A stretch of 64,000 nt of DNA from Marinomonas algicola (GTDB taxonomy: Bacteria; Pseudomonadota; Gammaproteobacteria; Pseudomonadales; Marinomonadaceae). The stretch lies in the NCBI RefSeq assembly GCF_014805825.1, contig NZ_CP061941.1:806001-870000 (forward strand), read 5' to 3'. The notes beneath the pieces are model-generated. The model saw only the letters and a list, made by a program, of their open reading frames with translations. It did no database searches and was not told the origin of the DNA. Of the stretch, positions 33,221 through 42,788 are shown in pieces (within the stretch, counting starts at the first letter, position 1; the number at the start of each line of letters is the position of its first letter). The translations under genes and the position numbers were made by a program.

Positions 33221-36200
33221 TTAAATTAGATTTCTTAACTCACGAATCGCAACAGAAATCATCGCTAATGTAAGCTCGCTTTCAGCTTTGATTTCGCCAA
33301 AAGTGGTTTGATAATGATGAATACTGTCCGCATTTAATTCATTCCAATGGCTCAGTCTCTGACCTACATTATTGATGTCGGTATTCGATTGAATCACTTC
33401 TTGAGTTAAAGTACGTAGACTGTTATCAACTTCATCTCCTAAGCCTGCTTTTGCTTTACGTTGCCACATGTCATTTGCGGTAAGCTCGCTGACTGAATGA
33501 CGTAACCAATGCAGGTCTAGATCCATTTCTAATGCGAAGTAAGTTTGAGAGACGTCCATTACGTCTTTTTCTGTATTGCTTGCCACGCGGATAATATCCA
33601 GCCCATAGAACAAGTAATGCAATGCCGCTATTTTATCGGATAACTCACTTGGGATACCGGTATCCGACAATTTTGAAGACAATGCCGATAGATGTTCTTG
33701 GCTTGGCGCCGTAAGAATAGATTGAATGTTTTGACCAATTACTTCAACACCAGGCTTGTAGGTTTCAATTAATTTTTGGATCGACAAGACTTCACGGGTA
33801 TTACGTAATAACCATAAAGTGGCTCTTTCAAGCAGAGACTGTATGCGAATCAATACTTTATTAAGGACGCTATTTTCTACTGTGAAGTCCAGTTCGTTGA
33901 TCGCGCTCCATAATGAAGGAATACTGAATATCTCTTCTGCAGCCGAATAAGCGCGAACTAGGTTCAAGGCCGAGGCACTGGTTTCTTCTTGTACGTAAGT
34001 ACTAAAAGTGGGCCCCATGCGGTTACCAATATTATTGGTAACATGACCCGCTACAATTTCTGGAGCAAGGGCGTGCGTTGCCATGTCCTTGGTAAATTTC
34101 TTCGCTAATTGAGTCGGGAAGTAATCTTGAATCTGCTTCATTAAATCCGCATCTTCACCAATGCCATCAGCGACAAGTTGTTCTGACAATTTGATTTTTG
34201 AATAGGCTAATAGCACTGAAATTTCAGGGCGAGTTAGGCCATTGCCTTTATTCATGCGTTTCTTGATTTGAGCGTCAGTTGGCAAAAATTCAATGTCACG
34301 ATTTAAGCGACCGTCTCTTACCAATGACAAGATCAAACGCCAATGATCCGCAAGGCGATCGGCCGCTTGAGAGTTAACCAGTGACAGTGCATGGCTTTGG
34401 CCAAGGTTATGGTTTAAGACCAACTTACCGACTTCATCTGTCATATCTGCAAGCAATTTGTTGCGTTGTTTTTCTGTCATGTCGCCACTTTCGACCACAC
34501 TGTTTAGTAGGATCTTAATGTTTACTTCATGGTCAGAGCTGTCGACTCCCGCCGAGTTATCAATGGCATCGGTACTGACTAAACCGCCAGCTTGAGCAAA
34601 TTCAATACGACCTTTTTGAGTTAAACCAAGATTACCGCCTTCCCCTACCATTTTGCAGCGAAGTTCGTTGCCATTAACTCGCAATGAATTGTTGCCGCTG
34701 TCACCAACATCCGCGTGACTTTCAGATTCTGCTTTAACGTAGGTGCCTATGCCACCATTCCATAATAAATCAACCGGCGCTTTAAGAATGGCTGAAATTA
34801 AGTCTGTTGGCGCAAGCGACTTGACGTTACCTTCGATTCCTAATGCTTTACGAATATCGGCATTAATCGGAATGGATTTTGCCGAGCGATTAAAGATGCC
34901 GCCGCCTTTGGAGATCAGCTCTTTATTGTAATCTTCCCAAGATGAGCGAGGTAGATTAAACATTCTTTGACGCTCTTCGAAAGAGGTCGCTGAATCAGGC
35001 GTCGGATCGATAAAGATGTGCATATGGTTAAATGCGGCCACCAGTCGAATGTGTTTCGATAGCAACATACCGTTACCGAACACATCGCCAGCCATATCAC
35101 CGACACCTACAGCCGTGAAGTCAGTGGTTTGACAGTTGATACCAACTTCTTTGAATTGACGTTTAACAGATTCCCATGCACCACGTGCGGTAATCCCCAT
35201 TTTTTTATGGTCATAACCATTAGAGCCACCAGAGGCAAAGGCGTCACCCAGCCAGAAACTGTATTTTTCAGAAATGCTGTTCGCAAGGTCTGAGAAGGTT
35301 GCGGTTCCTTTATCGGCGGCAACGACTAGATATGGATCATCTTCATCATAACGTTGTACACTGATAGGAGGCACAACTTCGTTTTGTACTAAGTTGTCGG
35401 TAATGTCTAATAGGCCGCTGATAAAGGTAGTGTAGCAACGTACGACTTCCGCTTGCACTTCATCACGTGATGCATTTTTCTTCAGTTGCTTAGCAACAAA
35501 GCCGCCTTTCGCACCAGCCGGTACAATGACCGCATTTTTGACCATTTGAGCTTTGACAAGACCTAATACTTCAGTACGGAAATCTTCCATACGATCTGAC
35601 CAACGTAACCCACCACGGGCGACTTTGCCACCACGCATGTGAACGCCTTCTACCCAAGGCGCATAAACGAATATTTCGAATTTAGGGCGAGGTAAAGGAA
35701 CGGCTGGAATTTGGTTCGGGTCAAGTTTAAAAGAAACGTAGTATTTGATTTGACCATCAGCGTCCGCTTGGTAGAAGTTCGTACGCAACATCGCCTGAAT
35801 AACAGACAAGTAATGTTTTAAAATACGGTCTTCGTCTAGGTTAGCGACTAGGTCCAATTCTTCTTCTAGTTTGGCTAAAATTTTCGTCACTTTATCATCA
35901 CGTTTTGTTGACAATGCTGGGTCAAAACGTTGTTCAAAAAGTTGGACTAATAAACGTGCAATTGTCGCATTTTTTTCCAGTGTCTGTTGCATGTAAGACA
36001 AAGAGAATGGCACTTGTAATTGCGTTAAGTATTTAGTGACAGCGCGTAGCATAGTCACTTGACGCCAGGTTAAAGAGGCATCTAATACCAAGGCATTGAA
36101 GCGATCGTTTTCTACACGACGATTAAATACTTGGTTAAATGCATCTTGGAAGGCTTCACGCTGTGCCTTTTGATCAAGGTTAACACCTTGATCAACCGAG

Positions 36201-38038
36201 ATAGCGAATTCAACGACCCATGTGTTTTGATCTGAATGACTATCCAGTTCATACGGACGAGCTTCAAGAACGCGTAGTCCCATGCATTCCAAGATAGGCA
36301 GAACATCCGAGAGAACTAGCGTCGTACCAGAACCGTATACTTTGAAAAAGTAATTGCCTTTTTCTTGGCCTACTTGATGATAAAGGTGGGTGGTAATCTC
36401 ACCATTGTCCGCTAAGTTATTTAATCTTTCGATATCCAGAACGGCCGTGTTTGGAGAGAAATCTTCACGGTAAGCCGCAGGCAAGAAAGGCGCGAACTTG
36501 TTATACAGCGCATTACTCTTTTCTTCACCCATTGATGTATGCAATGCGTTAAGGAGTTTGTCGTCCCAAGAGTTCATGGCTTCTTGCATTTTGCGTTGAA
36601 TGTCTTCTACGTCGACATGATCTAAACCGTTCTTAGACGATGTTTGAATAGTAAAGTTGACACGCGCTAAAACAAGCTGTGAGAATTGAACGTTAAATTC
36701 TGAGCTGGTGCCATCACAAGCATCAATTAGAATTTGCTGCATTTTAATACGTAGTTCGGTGTTGTAACGATCACGAGGTACGTATACCAACGCATTGATG
36801 AAACGACCATAAATGTCTTTACGTAGAAATACTCGCAATTGACGGCGTTCTTGGATCGCAAGAATGCTTTGTATGGTATTCAATAATTCATCAACTGGCG
36901 CCTGCAGCATTTCATCACGCGGGTAGCTGTTGAGAATGTGTTTAAGGTTTTTACCTTTGTGGCTGTTTGGATCTACTTCACAGCGATCAACAATATGATC
37001 AAGCTTTTTACGTAATAATGGAATGTCTTGTAGTCGAGCAACATAAGCGGCTGAAGAATACAAACCAAAGAAGCGCCATTCACCAATGACTTTACCCGTT
37101 TTATCGAAACGTTTAATGCCTAAATAATCCAGATGCACAGGGCGGTGCACGCTCGAAATAGCCGTTGATTTTGTTAAGATAATGGCATTGCTGTTGTCTA
37201 TTGCCAGTTTTGCTAAACGATCACTTAAAATAATGTCGCGCTTAACAGAATTCGCACCTTTGTCTCTAAAGGTTCCTAGCCCAGAATTTTCAACCAGTTT
37301 TAAGTGCGCTTCATCACCTTCTTTAATTAGGTCGTAAGCTCTAAAGCCAATAAAGGTAAAGTGGTCATTTGCTACCCAACGGAGAAAGTCTAGGTTTTCT
37401 TTATGTTCAGCGTCTTTGTCTAGATGCTTTACTTGCTCTGACTCTTTGATTATGTTGAGCAAGTTTTTTTGCATAGCAGGCCAGTCTTTTACCGTCTGCT
37501 TAACATCCTCTAGGGTTTTCACAATTTCCGCTTTAATTTCGTCAAATTTTGATAAATCAGACAAACGGTCAATTTCAAAACGAATAAGCGCTTCGTTGTT
37601 ACCTGCATTACTATAAGGTTGTAATGTTTCAAGGTCGCCGTTTTTGTGACGGCCAACATGTAGCATAGGGTGGGATGTTAAATGGATTGTTAGTCCTAGG
37701 CGCACCAATGCCATATTAAAGGATGACACAAGGAAAGGCATGTCATCCGTAAGGATTTCTATAACGGTATGTGTTGATTGCCAGCTGTGTTCTTCGTAGT
37801 TAGGGTTATAAACACGTATTTTGGGTGTGTTAGGTTTACGGTTCTGTACAAAATCCCATAGGCAAAGAATGGTACCATATAAGTTTTCAATGGGTTCATT
37901 CACCATGTCTTCCGTTAAGGAGTCTTGGAAGTACAGACGCGTTAGCTGAATTAGGCTCTCAGTGTTTGTTGGAGAGAAGTTGTCTTTTAACTCAACTTCA
38001 ATGCGTTCAATTAACTCGATTTTTTTGTTGTTAATCAT
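33221..38038 (-). CDS. gdhB: Large NAD-dependent glutamate dehydrogenase (180-kDa type)
   Basis: 1605-residue NAD-GDH that deaminates glutamate to 2-oxoglutarate and ammonium. The long N-terminal half (about 1-700) carries ACT-like regulatory domains; the catalytic core is about 720-1240 with GGLRWSDRMEDFRTEVLGLVKAQMVKNAVIVPAGAKGGFV (substrate-binding lysines), read in parts, and the dinucleotide region VGVGDMAGDVFGNGMLLS. The C-terminal helical domain follows. Size matches P. aeruginosa GdhB, known to be arginine-inducible and allosterically controlled. It is followed by astC and divergent from the ArgR-type regulator gene, so arginine control is likely here as well. Confidence 0.95.
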   Translation of the reverse strand: MINNKKIELIERIEVELKDNFSPTNTESLIQLTRLYFQDSLTEDMVNEPIENLYGTILCLWDFVQNRKPNTPKIRVYNPNYEEHSWQSTHTVIEILTDDMPFLVSSFNMALVRLGLTIHLTSHPMLHVGRHKNGDLETLQPYSNAGNNEALIRFEIDRLSDLSKFDEIKAEIVKTLEDVKQTVKDWPAMQKNLLNIIKESEQVKHLDKDAEHKENLDFLRWVANDHFTFIGFRAYDLIKEGDEAHLKLVENSGLGTFRDKGANSVKRDIILSDRLAKLAIDNSNAIILTKSTAISSVHRPVHLDYLGIKRFDKTGKVIGEWRFFGLYSSAAYVARLQDIPLLRKKLDHIVDRCEVDPNSHKGKNLKHILNSYPRDEMLQAPVDELLNTIQSILAIQERRQLRVFLRKDIYGRFINALVYVPRDRYNTELRIKMQQILIDACDGTSSEFNVQFSQLVLARVNFTIQTSSKNGLDHVDVEDIQRKMQEAMNSWDDKLLNALHTSMGEEKSNALYNKFAPFLPAAYREDFSPNTAVLDIERLNNLADNGEITTHLYHQVGQEKGNYFFKVYGSGTTLVLSDVLPILECMGLRVLEARPYELDSHSDQNTWVVEFAISVDQGVNLDQKAQREAFQDAFNQVFNRRVENDRFNALVLDASLTWRQVTMLRAVTKYLTQLQVPFSLSYMQQTLEKNATIARLLVQLFEQRFDPALSTKRDDKVTKILAKLEEELDLVANLDEDRILKHYLSVIQAMLRTNFYQADADGQIKYYVSFKLDPNQIPAVPLPRPKFEIFVYAPWVEGVHMRGGKVARGGLRWSDRMEDFRTEVLGLVKAQMVKNAVIVPAGAKGGFVAKQLKKNASRDEVQAEVVRCYTTFISGLLDITDNLVQNEVVPPISVQRYDEDDPYLVVAADKGTATFSDLANSISEKYSFWLGDAFASGGSNGYDHKKMGITARGAWESVKRQFKEVGINCQTTDFTAVGVGDMAGDVFGNGMLLSKHIRLVAAFNHMHIFIDPTPDSATSFEERQRMFNLPRSSWEDYNKELISKGGGIFNRSAKSIPINADIRKALGIEGNVKSLAPTDLISAILKAPVDLLWNGGIGTYVKAESESHADVGDSGNNSLRVNGNELRCKMVGEGGNLGLTQKGRIEFAQAGGLVSTDAIDNSAGVDSSDHEVNIKILLNSVVESGDMTEKQRNKLLADMTDEVGKLVLNHNLGQSHALSLVNSQAADRLADHWRLILSLVRDGRLNRDIEFLPTDAQIKKRMNKGNGLTRPEISVLLAYSKIKLSEQLVADGIGEDADLMKQIQDYFPTQLAKKFTKDMATHALAPEIVAGHVTNNIGNRMGPTFSTYVQEETSASALNLVRAYSAAEEIFSIPSLWSAINELDFTVENSVLNKVLIRIQSLLERATLWLLRNTREVLSIQKLIETYKPGVEVIGQNIQSILTAPSQEHLSALSSKLSDTGIPSELSDKIAALHYLFYGLDIIRVASNTEKDVMDVSQTYFALEMDLDLHWLRHSVSELTANDMWQRKAKAGLGDEVDNSLRTLTQEVIQSNTDINNVGQRLSHWNELNADSIHHYQTTFGEIKAESELTLAMISVAIRELRNLI

Positions 38039-38162
38039 TTAATACCCATCCTCATGAGTGGTGTTCTTGTAAAACCTATTTTAGTTATAAGATCGCGAAT
38101 ACTGTATTTCAGAGCTATTGTATGATTATTATGAAAAACTCCTTCTTGTGATAGGTGATAAG

Positions 38163-38178
38163 TTTAGTCAATGCGACA
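38163..38178 (-). promoter_or_regulatory. Candidate ArgR (AraC-type) half-site upstream of gdhB
   Basis: The minus strand reads TGTCGCATTGACTAAA, an exact fit to the TGTCGC-N8-AA half-site described for P. aeruginosa ArgR. It is 125 bp upstream of the gdhB start. I could not find a convincing second half-site at the expected 21-bp spacing, so this is suggestive only. Confidence 0.4.
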
Positions 38179-38329
38179 TTTTCTTTCGCTTTGGGTGTTT
38201 TATCTATAATAACGCTTGATCAAAAGGGAAAAACCCTTTGTTATCCATTTTATAGAAAATAATATTCTTTTTTTAAGTTAATTGTAGGATGAAAACTTGT
38301 ACAAACGCGAATTTGCATCAAGAGAAATT

Positions 38330-39349
38330 ATGAAAGCCAGTGGAAAGCCGCAAAAATACGGTTTTTTATTGCTTCCGCATTATTCTATGTTGGGTTTTTC
38401 ATCAGCGATTGAAACCTTGCATCTTGCAAATTGGGTGAGTGGAAAAGAACTGTATCGATTCTGTACGATTAGTTACGAAAGTAAAGAGGTACTTTCAAAT
38501 ACTGGGGTAAAAACCATTGTGGATTACCTAACATACGATTCGCCCAATGACCTTGATGCCGTTTTTATTTGTGGAGCATCACCTGTGACACAAAATGATA
38601 ATCCCGCATTAGAAAGTTGGTTGAAAAGTTTGTCTAATAGACGGATTGCGCTTGGAGGACTTTGTACTGGAAGTTATCTGTTAGCAAAAGCGGGTTTGCT
38701 AAATGGTTATAGAGCCACTATTCATTGGTGGAGTATTGCCAACTTACGAGATGAGTTTCCAACCACTATTGTATCGAATCATTTATTCGAGGTGGATAAA
38801 GACAGGTTTACTTGTAGCGGTGGTACAGCGGCCATGGACATGATGATGTTTATGATAGGTAAACAACATGGTATGAATCTAGCAAGCAGTATTTCAGAAC
38901 AGTTTGTTTGTGAGCGGATTCGGTCTCATGAAGATCCTCAGAGAATCCCTCTGCAAGCTCGAATTGGTATTGGCCAGCCGAAATTAATTGAAGCGGTTCA
39001 GTTAATGGAGGCTAACATCAATGAACCATTAAGCCCTGATGACATTGCCTATCATGTTGGCTTGTCTCGCCGTCATCTTGAAAGGTTATTTAAGAAAAAC
39101 TTAGACTCAATGCCATCAAGATATTATTTAGAGTTAAGGTTAAATCATGCTAAGCAATTGCTAACTCAATCAGATAAGGCCATTGTGCAAGTGGGATTTG
39201 AGTGCGGTTTTAGTTCAGCGCCCCATTTTAGTACAACGTATAAAAGCTTTTTTGGGGTGACACCAAGAGAAGATAGAAAACTATCGACTCCACGAAATAC
39301 GATTCCTGAACAAATAGACAGGAAAAAGCGTCAGCTTTGGATAAAATAG
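38330..39349 (+). CDS. AraC-family regulator with GATase1-like domain (ArgR/GbdR type)
   Basis: 339-residue regulator. The N-terminal half is a DJ-1/GATase1-like domain (YGFLLLPHYSMLGFSSAIETLHLANWVSG, with a nucleophile-elbow-like GGLCTGSYLLAKAGLL); the C-terminal 100 residues are two AraC helix-turn-helices (DDIAYHVGLSRRHLERLFKK and IVQVGFECGFSSAPHFSTTYKSFFGVTPRE). The family includes Pseudomonas ArgR (arginine), GbdR (glycine betaine) and CdhR (carnitine). Context beside a basic amino-acid importer and divergent from gdhB-astC favours the arginine role. I chose ATG 38330 with AAGAGAAA upstream; a TTG at 38297 would add 11 residues. Confidence 0.9.
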   Translation: MKASGKPQKYGFLLLPHYSMLGFSSAIETLHLANWVSGKELYRFCTISYESKEVLSNTGVKTIVDYLTYDSPNDLDAVFICGASPVTQNDNPALESWLKSLSNRRIALGGLCTGSYLLAKAGLLNGYRATIHWWSIANLRDEFPTTIVSNHLFEVDKDRFTCSGGTAAMDMMMFMIGKQHGMNLASSISEQFVCERIRSHEDPQRIPLQARIGIGQPKLIEAVQLMEANINEPLSPDDIAYHVGLSRRHLERLFKKNLDSMPSRYYLELRLNHAKQLLTQSDKAIVQVGFECGFSSAPHFSTTYKSFFGVTPREDRKLSTPRNTIPEQIDRKKRQLWIK

Positions 39350-39494
39350 TTTAAAATATTGAACAGTTTATCACTTGGCCTGTTTTTTTGTATTTGATCA
39401 TAGTTCATTTATCAATAAAATAGCGTTCTACAAAACTGGGAAATATGCAGTTAATTACAATAACAAATGTTTAAAATAAAAAGGGTAGCTCGAT

Positions 39495-40262
39495 ATGTCA
39501 AAAGTCCCAGCTTTAGAGCTGAATGATATTCACAAGACCTTTGGTGATGTAGAAGTCTTAAAGGGCATTTCTTTAAAAGCGTACGATGGTGATGTAATTT
39601 CGATTTTGGGCTCTAGTGGTTCGGGGAAAAGTACTTTTTTACGTTGTATTAACTTGCTAGAGAACCCAACTAAAGGGGAGATTATATTTAATGGTGATCC
39701 TCTTGCGCTGAAGCCTGGTGACACCGATCTGGTTGCTGCTAATATGAAGCAGCTAACAAAGATGCGTCAGCAAATTGGTTTTGTTTTTCAGAGCTTTAAT
39801 CTGTGGCCTCACATGACGATTTTAGAAAATGTGATGGAAGGCCCTGCCAATGTTCTAAAACGTCCTAAAAATGAAGTAAGAGAGTATGCGACACACCTTC
39901 TTAATAAGGTTGGCATCGCAGAGAAAAAAGATATGTATCCAAGCCAGTTATCTGGTGGACAACAACAGCGTGTTGCGATTGCCAGAACGCTTGCTATGGA
40001 CCCTCAAGTTATTCTATTTGATGAGCCAACATCGGCACTTGATCCTGAATTAGTGGGTGAAGTACTTGGTGTAATGCGCAATTTAGCGGAGGAAGGCAGG
40101 ACGATGTTGATCGTAACTCATGAAATGAATTTTGCTAGAGAGGTTTCTAGTGAGGTTGTTTTCTTACATCAAGGTTTGGTTGAAGAAAAAGGAACACCTA
40201 CTCAAGTGTTCGGAAACCCTCAATCAGAGCGATGTAAGAACTTTTTGTCGAGCACATTTTAG
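39495..40262 (+). CDS. aotP: Arginine/ornithine-type ABC transporter ATP-binding protein
   Basis: 255-residue ATPase of the polar amino-acid uptake family (HisP/AotP). Walker A GSSGSGKSTFLRC, Q-loop VFQSFNLWPHMT, signature LSGGQQQRVAIAR, Walker B VILFDEPTSALDPEL, switch His in MLIVTHEMNFAREV. The HisP-like insert DLVAANMKQLTKMRQQIGF is characteristic of the basic amino-acid subgroup. First of four genes for one importer; in P. aeruginosa the ATPase comes last instead. Substrate assignment rests on subfamily and on the ArgR-type gene 145 bp upstream. Confidence 0.92.
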   Translation: MSKVPALELNDIHKTFGDVEVLKGISLKAYDGDVISILGSSGSGKSTFLRCINLLENPTKGEIIFNGDPLALKPGDTDLVAANMKQLTKMRQQIGFVFQSFNLWPHMTILENVMEGPANVLKRPKNEVREYATHLLNKVGIAEKKDMYPSQLSGGQQQRVAIARTLAMDPQVILFDEPTSALDPELVGEVLGVMRNLAEEGRTMLIVTHEMNFAREVSSEVVFLHQGLVEEKGTPTQVFGNPQSERCKNFLSSTF

Positions 40263-40425
40263 TTAGGCCTTTGCTCGTGACTACGATTAAAGGTGTCTAT
40301 TTGGATGGAGTGGGTAACACCATATGATGTCCTGAAATTTAATGTATGATGTTATCGACATCATTATTAATACAATAAAACAATGTAATTATAATAAAAC
40401 TAGCAAAACCATAAAAGGTCCTATT

Positions 40426-41181
40426 ATGAAACTAAAAACGTTAGCCGTTAACTCTCTACTTGTAGCAAGTGCTGCGATGATCTCTGTCTCTGCTCAAGCC
40501 GCGGATAAAATCAAAATAGCAACGGAAGGAGCTTGGGCTCCATTCAACTTTATTGATGATGCTGGTGTACCTCAAGGTTTTGATGTTGATATCGCTTGGG
40601 CACTTTGTGAGAAAATGAAGGCTGAATGTGATGTTGTGACTCAAGATTGGGATGGTTTAATTCCTGGTCTTAAAGTACGTAAGTTTGATGCCATTATTGC
40701 TTCCATGTCCGTTACTGAAGAGCGTTTACGCGTCGTTGATTTCTCCGATAAATATTATTCTGGTGGTTTACGTTTCCTTGGTAAAAAAGGAACGGCGTTT
40801 GATCTAGCCAACTTAGAAGGTAAAGTAATTGGTGCTCAACGTGCAACATTAGGCGCTCAATTCTTAGAAGATAACTTTACTGGTAAAGCCGACCTTAAAT
40901 TCTATGATAACCAAGATAACGTTTATTTAGACTTGCTTGCTGGTCGTTTAGACATCGTATTGTCTGATGAGTTACCCACTTATAACTGGCTGAAATCATC
41001 TGAAGACGGTGACAAGTTTGAATTTAAAGGTGATGCGTTCCAGAAAAATGATGAAATTGGGATCGCGGTCCGTAAAGGCGATAAGCTAAAAGCTAAGTTC
41101 AATAAAGCGCTTGAAGAAATTCTAGCGGACGGAACCTACGCAGAAATCAATGCTAAGTATTTCCCATTCTCTATTTACTAA
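40426..41181 (+). CDS. aotJ: Arginine/ornithine-type ABC transporter, periplasmic binding protein
   Basis: 251-residue receptor of the SBP_bac_3 class. Signal peptide MKLKTLAVNSLLVASAAMISVSAQA, then ADKIKIATEGAWAPFNFIDDAGVPQGFDVDIAWALCEKM. The second half has SMSVTEERLRVVDFSDKYY, where the arginine and aspartates contacting the ligand amino and carboxyl groups are conserved. The aspartate/serine pattern resembles ArgT/HisJ/AotJ. Start at ATG 40426 with AAAGG 8 bp upstream; a longer frame from 40342 is untranslated leader. A strong hairpin terminator follows before the permeases. Confidence 0.93.
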   Translation: MKLKTLAVNSLLVASAAMISVSAQAADKIKIATEGAWAPFNFIDDAGVPQGFDVDIAWALCEKMKAECDVVTQDWDGLIPGLKVRKFDAIIASMSVTEERLRVVDFSDKYYSGGLRFLGKKGTAFDLANLEGKVIGAQRATLGAQFLEDNFTGKADLKFYDNQDNVYLDLLAGRLDIVLSDELPTYNWLKSSEDGDKFEFKGDAFQKNDEIGIAVRKGDKLKAKFNKALEEILADGTYAEINAKYFPFSIY

Positions 41182-41248
41182 TCACACCCTTAAAAATAGA
41201 TTGACGAATTTGTTGATCTCTTTTTAATAAGTGATTGATCTGAGATCC

Positions 41249-41279
41249 AAATAGGCGGCCGTCTAGCCGCCTATTTTTT
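41249..41279 (+). terminator. Intra-operon terminator after aotJ
   Basis: AAATAGGCGGC (41249-41259) and GCCGCCTATTT (41266-41276) form a perfect 11-bp stem around CGTCTA, running into six T's. It lies 68 bp past aotJ and 29 bp before the permease gene, so it should let more binding protein than permease be made. Confidence 0.9.
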
Positions 41280-41307
41280 CTAGTCCAATCTATTCTGAGA
41301 AATTATT

Positions 41308-41997
41308 ATGATTGATCTGCATGGATTCGGTAATCAGCTCCTACAGGGTGCTGTTATTACTGTTGAATTAGCCTTCGCCTCTCTTATTGTTGGTTTAATA
41401 TTAGGCTTATTAGGTGCATCAGCAAAGCTATCGTCTATAAAGGTTTTGCAATGGATAGCAAATACCTACACAACAATTATTCGAGGTATTCCAGAGTTAC
41501 TTACCGTACTGATTATTTACTTTGGCGCCACCTCCGTTCTGATGGGTATAGCCAGTTGGTTTGGTTACGAAGAATACATTGAAATTGGTCCATTTGTGGC
41601 TGGTGTAACGGCATTAGGGCTTACCTTTGGTGCCTATGCGACAGAAGTGTTTCGTGGTGCTTTACAATCAATCCCTAAAGGTCAGCATGAAGCGGCTACA
41701 GCACTAGGTATGGGGAATGTACGTAAATTTTACCGAGTTATTTTGCCGCAAGTATGGCGTGTCGCTTTACCAGGGTTAGGTAACTTGTTCCTTGTTCTTT
41801 TGAAAGATACGGCCTTAGTTTCTGTTGTTGGTTTGGATGATATTATGCGAAAAGCCAATATTGCGGTCAGTAGTACAAAAGAACCCTTTCTTTTCTACAG
41901 TGCCGCCGCCTGCATGTATTTAGTGCTCACTATTGTTTCAATGGTGGTCGTTCATTACATGGAAAAGAAAGCCAGTCGTGGCATTAAGAGGACGTAA
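41308..41997 (+). CDS. aotQ: Arginine/ornithine-type ABC transporter permease (HisQ/AotQ)
   Basis: 229-residue inner-membrane permease with five helices. The ATPase-coupling EAA loop reads IPKGQHEAATALGMGNVRKFYRVILPQVWRVALPG, matching the HisQ/AotQ subgroup, and the N-terminus has the family GAVITVELAFASLIVGLILGLLGA. Ends 2 bp before the second permease, with which it should form a heterodimer. Confidence 0.93.
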   Translation: MIDLHGFGNQLLQGAVITVELAFASLIVGLILGLLGASAKLSSIKVLQWIANTYTTIIRGIPELLTVLIIYFGATSVLMGIASWFGYEEYIEIGPFVAGVTALGLTFGAYATEVFRGALQSIPKGQHEAATALGMGNVRKFYRVILPQVWRVALPGLGNLFLVLLKDTALVSVVGLDDIMRKANIAVSSTKEPFLFYSAAACMYLVLTIVSMVVVHYMEKKASRGIKRT

Positions 41998-41999
41998 TT

Positions 42000-42710
42000 A
42001 TGGAACTTTCGGTTGTTATTAGCTATTTTCCTCGACTTCTCGATGGTGCGTGGGTCACTATGCAATTGGTGGTGCTGTCAATTGTGTTAGGTGCTATTTT
42101 TGCCTTACCAATTGCGTTAGCGCGTATATCCGCGTCGCCATTTGTTCGTGTTTTTCCTTTTCTGTACATCTTCTTTTTTCGAGGTACGCCTTTATTAGTG
42201 CAAATATTCTTAGTGTACTATGGTGCCTCACAGTTTGATGTTGTAAAAGAAAGTATTTTTTGGCCTATTTTAAGAGAGCCTTTTTGGTGTGCCATTATTG
42301 CTTTTACTCTTAATACTTCGGCATACACAGCTGAGATTTTCCGTGGCGCGATACAAGCTATCCCCGTTGGAGAAGTAGAGGCTTGTAAAGTGGTTGGTAT
42401 GACAAGAGTGCAGATGTATCGTCGAGTCTTGTTGCCAAGAGCATTTGGAATAGTGTTACCTGCTTACGGTAATGAAATCATCTTAATGTTAAAGGGCAGT
42501 GCATTAGCCAGCACGATAACGCTTCTAGACCTGACGGGAATGGCGCGAACCATTATTGCCAGAACCTATACTCCTATTGAGATATTTATGGCGGCTGGGG
42601 TGATATATCTTGCCATCAGCATGATAGTGATTGCTATTTTTAAGCAAGTTGAAAAGCGTCAGAATCGCTATTTAGGGCCTATTAGTATTAAGATACCGGA
42701 TAAAGGTTAG
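42000..42710 (+). CDS. aotM: Arginine/ornithine-type ABC transporter permease (HisM/AotM)
   Basis: 236-residue partner permease. Coupling loop IPVGEVEACKVVGMTRVQMYRRVLLPRAFGIVLPAYGNE and the upstream FFRGTPLLVQIFLVYYG are typical of HisM/AotM. It follows aotQ after 2 bp, ending the operon. A 28-bp perfect inverted repeat starts 5 bp after its stop codon. Confidence 0.93.
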   Translation: MELSVVISYFPRLLDGAWVTMQLVVLSIVLGAIFALPIALARISASPFVRVFPFLYIFFFRGTPLLVQIFLVYYGASQFDVVKESIFWPILREPFWCAIIAFTLNTSAYTAEIFRGAIQAIPVGEVEACKVVGMTRVQMYRRVLLPRAFGIVLPAYGNEIILMLKGSALASTITLLDLTGMARTIIARTYTPIEIFMAAGVIYLAISMIVIAIFKQVEKRQNRYLGPISIKIPDKG

Positions 42711-42715
42711 GTGTG

Positions 42716-42778
42716 GGTAAACCCAACGCAATAAAAAAGAGGCGATTAAAGCCTCTTTTTTATTGCGTTGGGTTTACC
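42716..42778. terminator. Very long perfect inverted repeat, bidirectional terminator
   Basis: Two perfect 28-bp arms (42716-42743 and 42751-42778) with a 7-base loop GATTAAA. The inner arm contains AAAAAAGAGGC / GCCTCTTTTTT, a stem with T-tract embedded, and the outer arm GGTAAACCCAACGCAAT and its complement. It lies between convergent aotM and glnK, filling nearly the whole gap. Termination in both directions is clear; the extra outer arm is more than a terminator needs. Confidence 0.93.
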
Positions 42779-42788
42779 GCTTAATACA

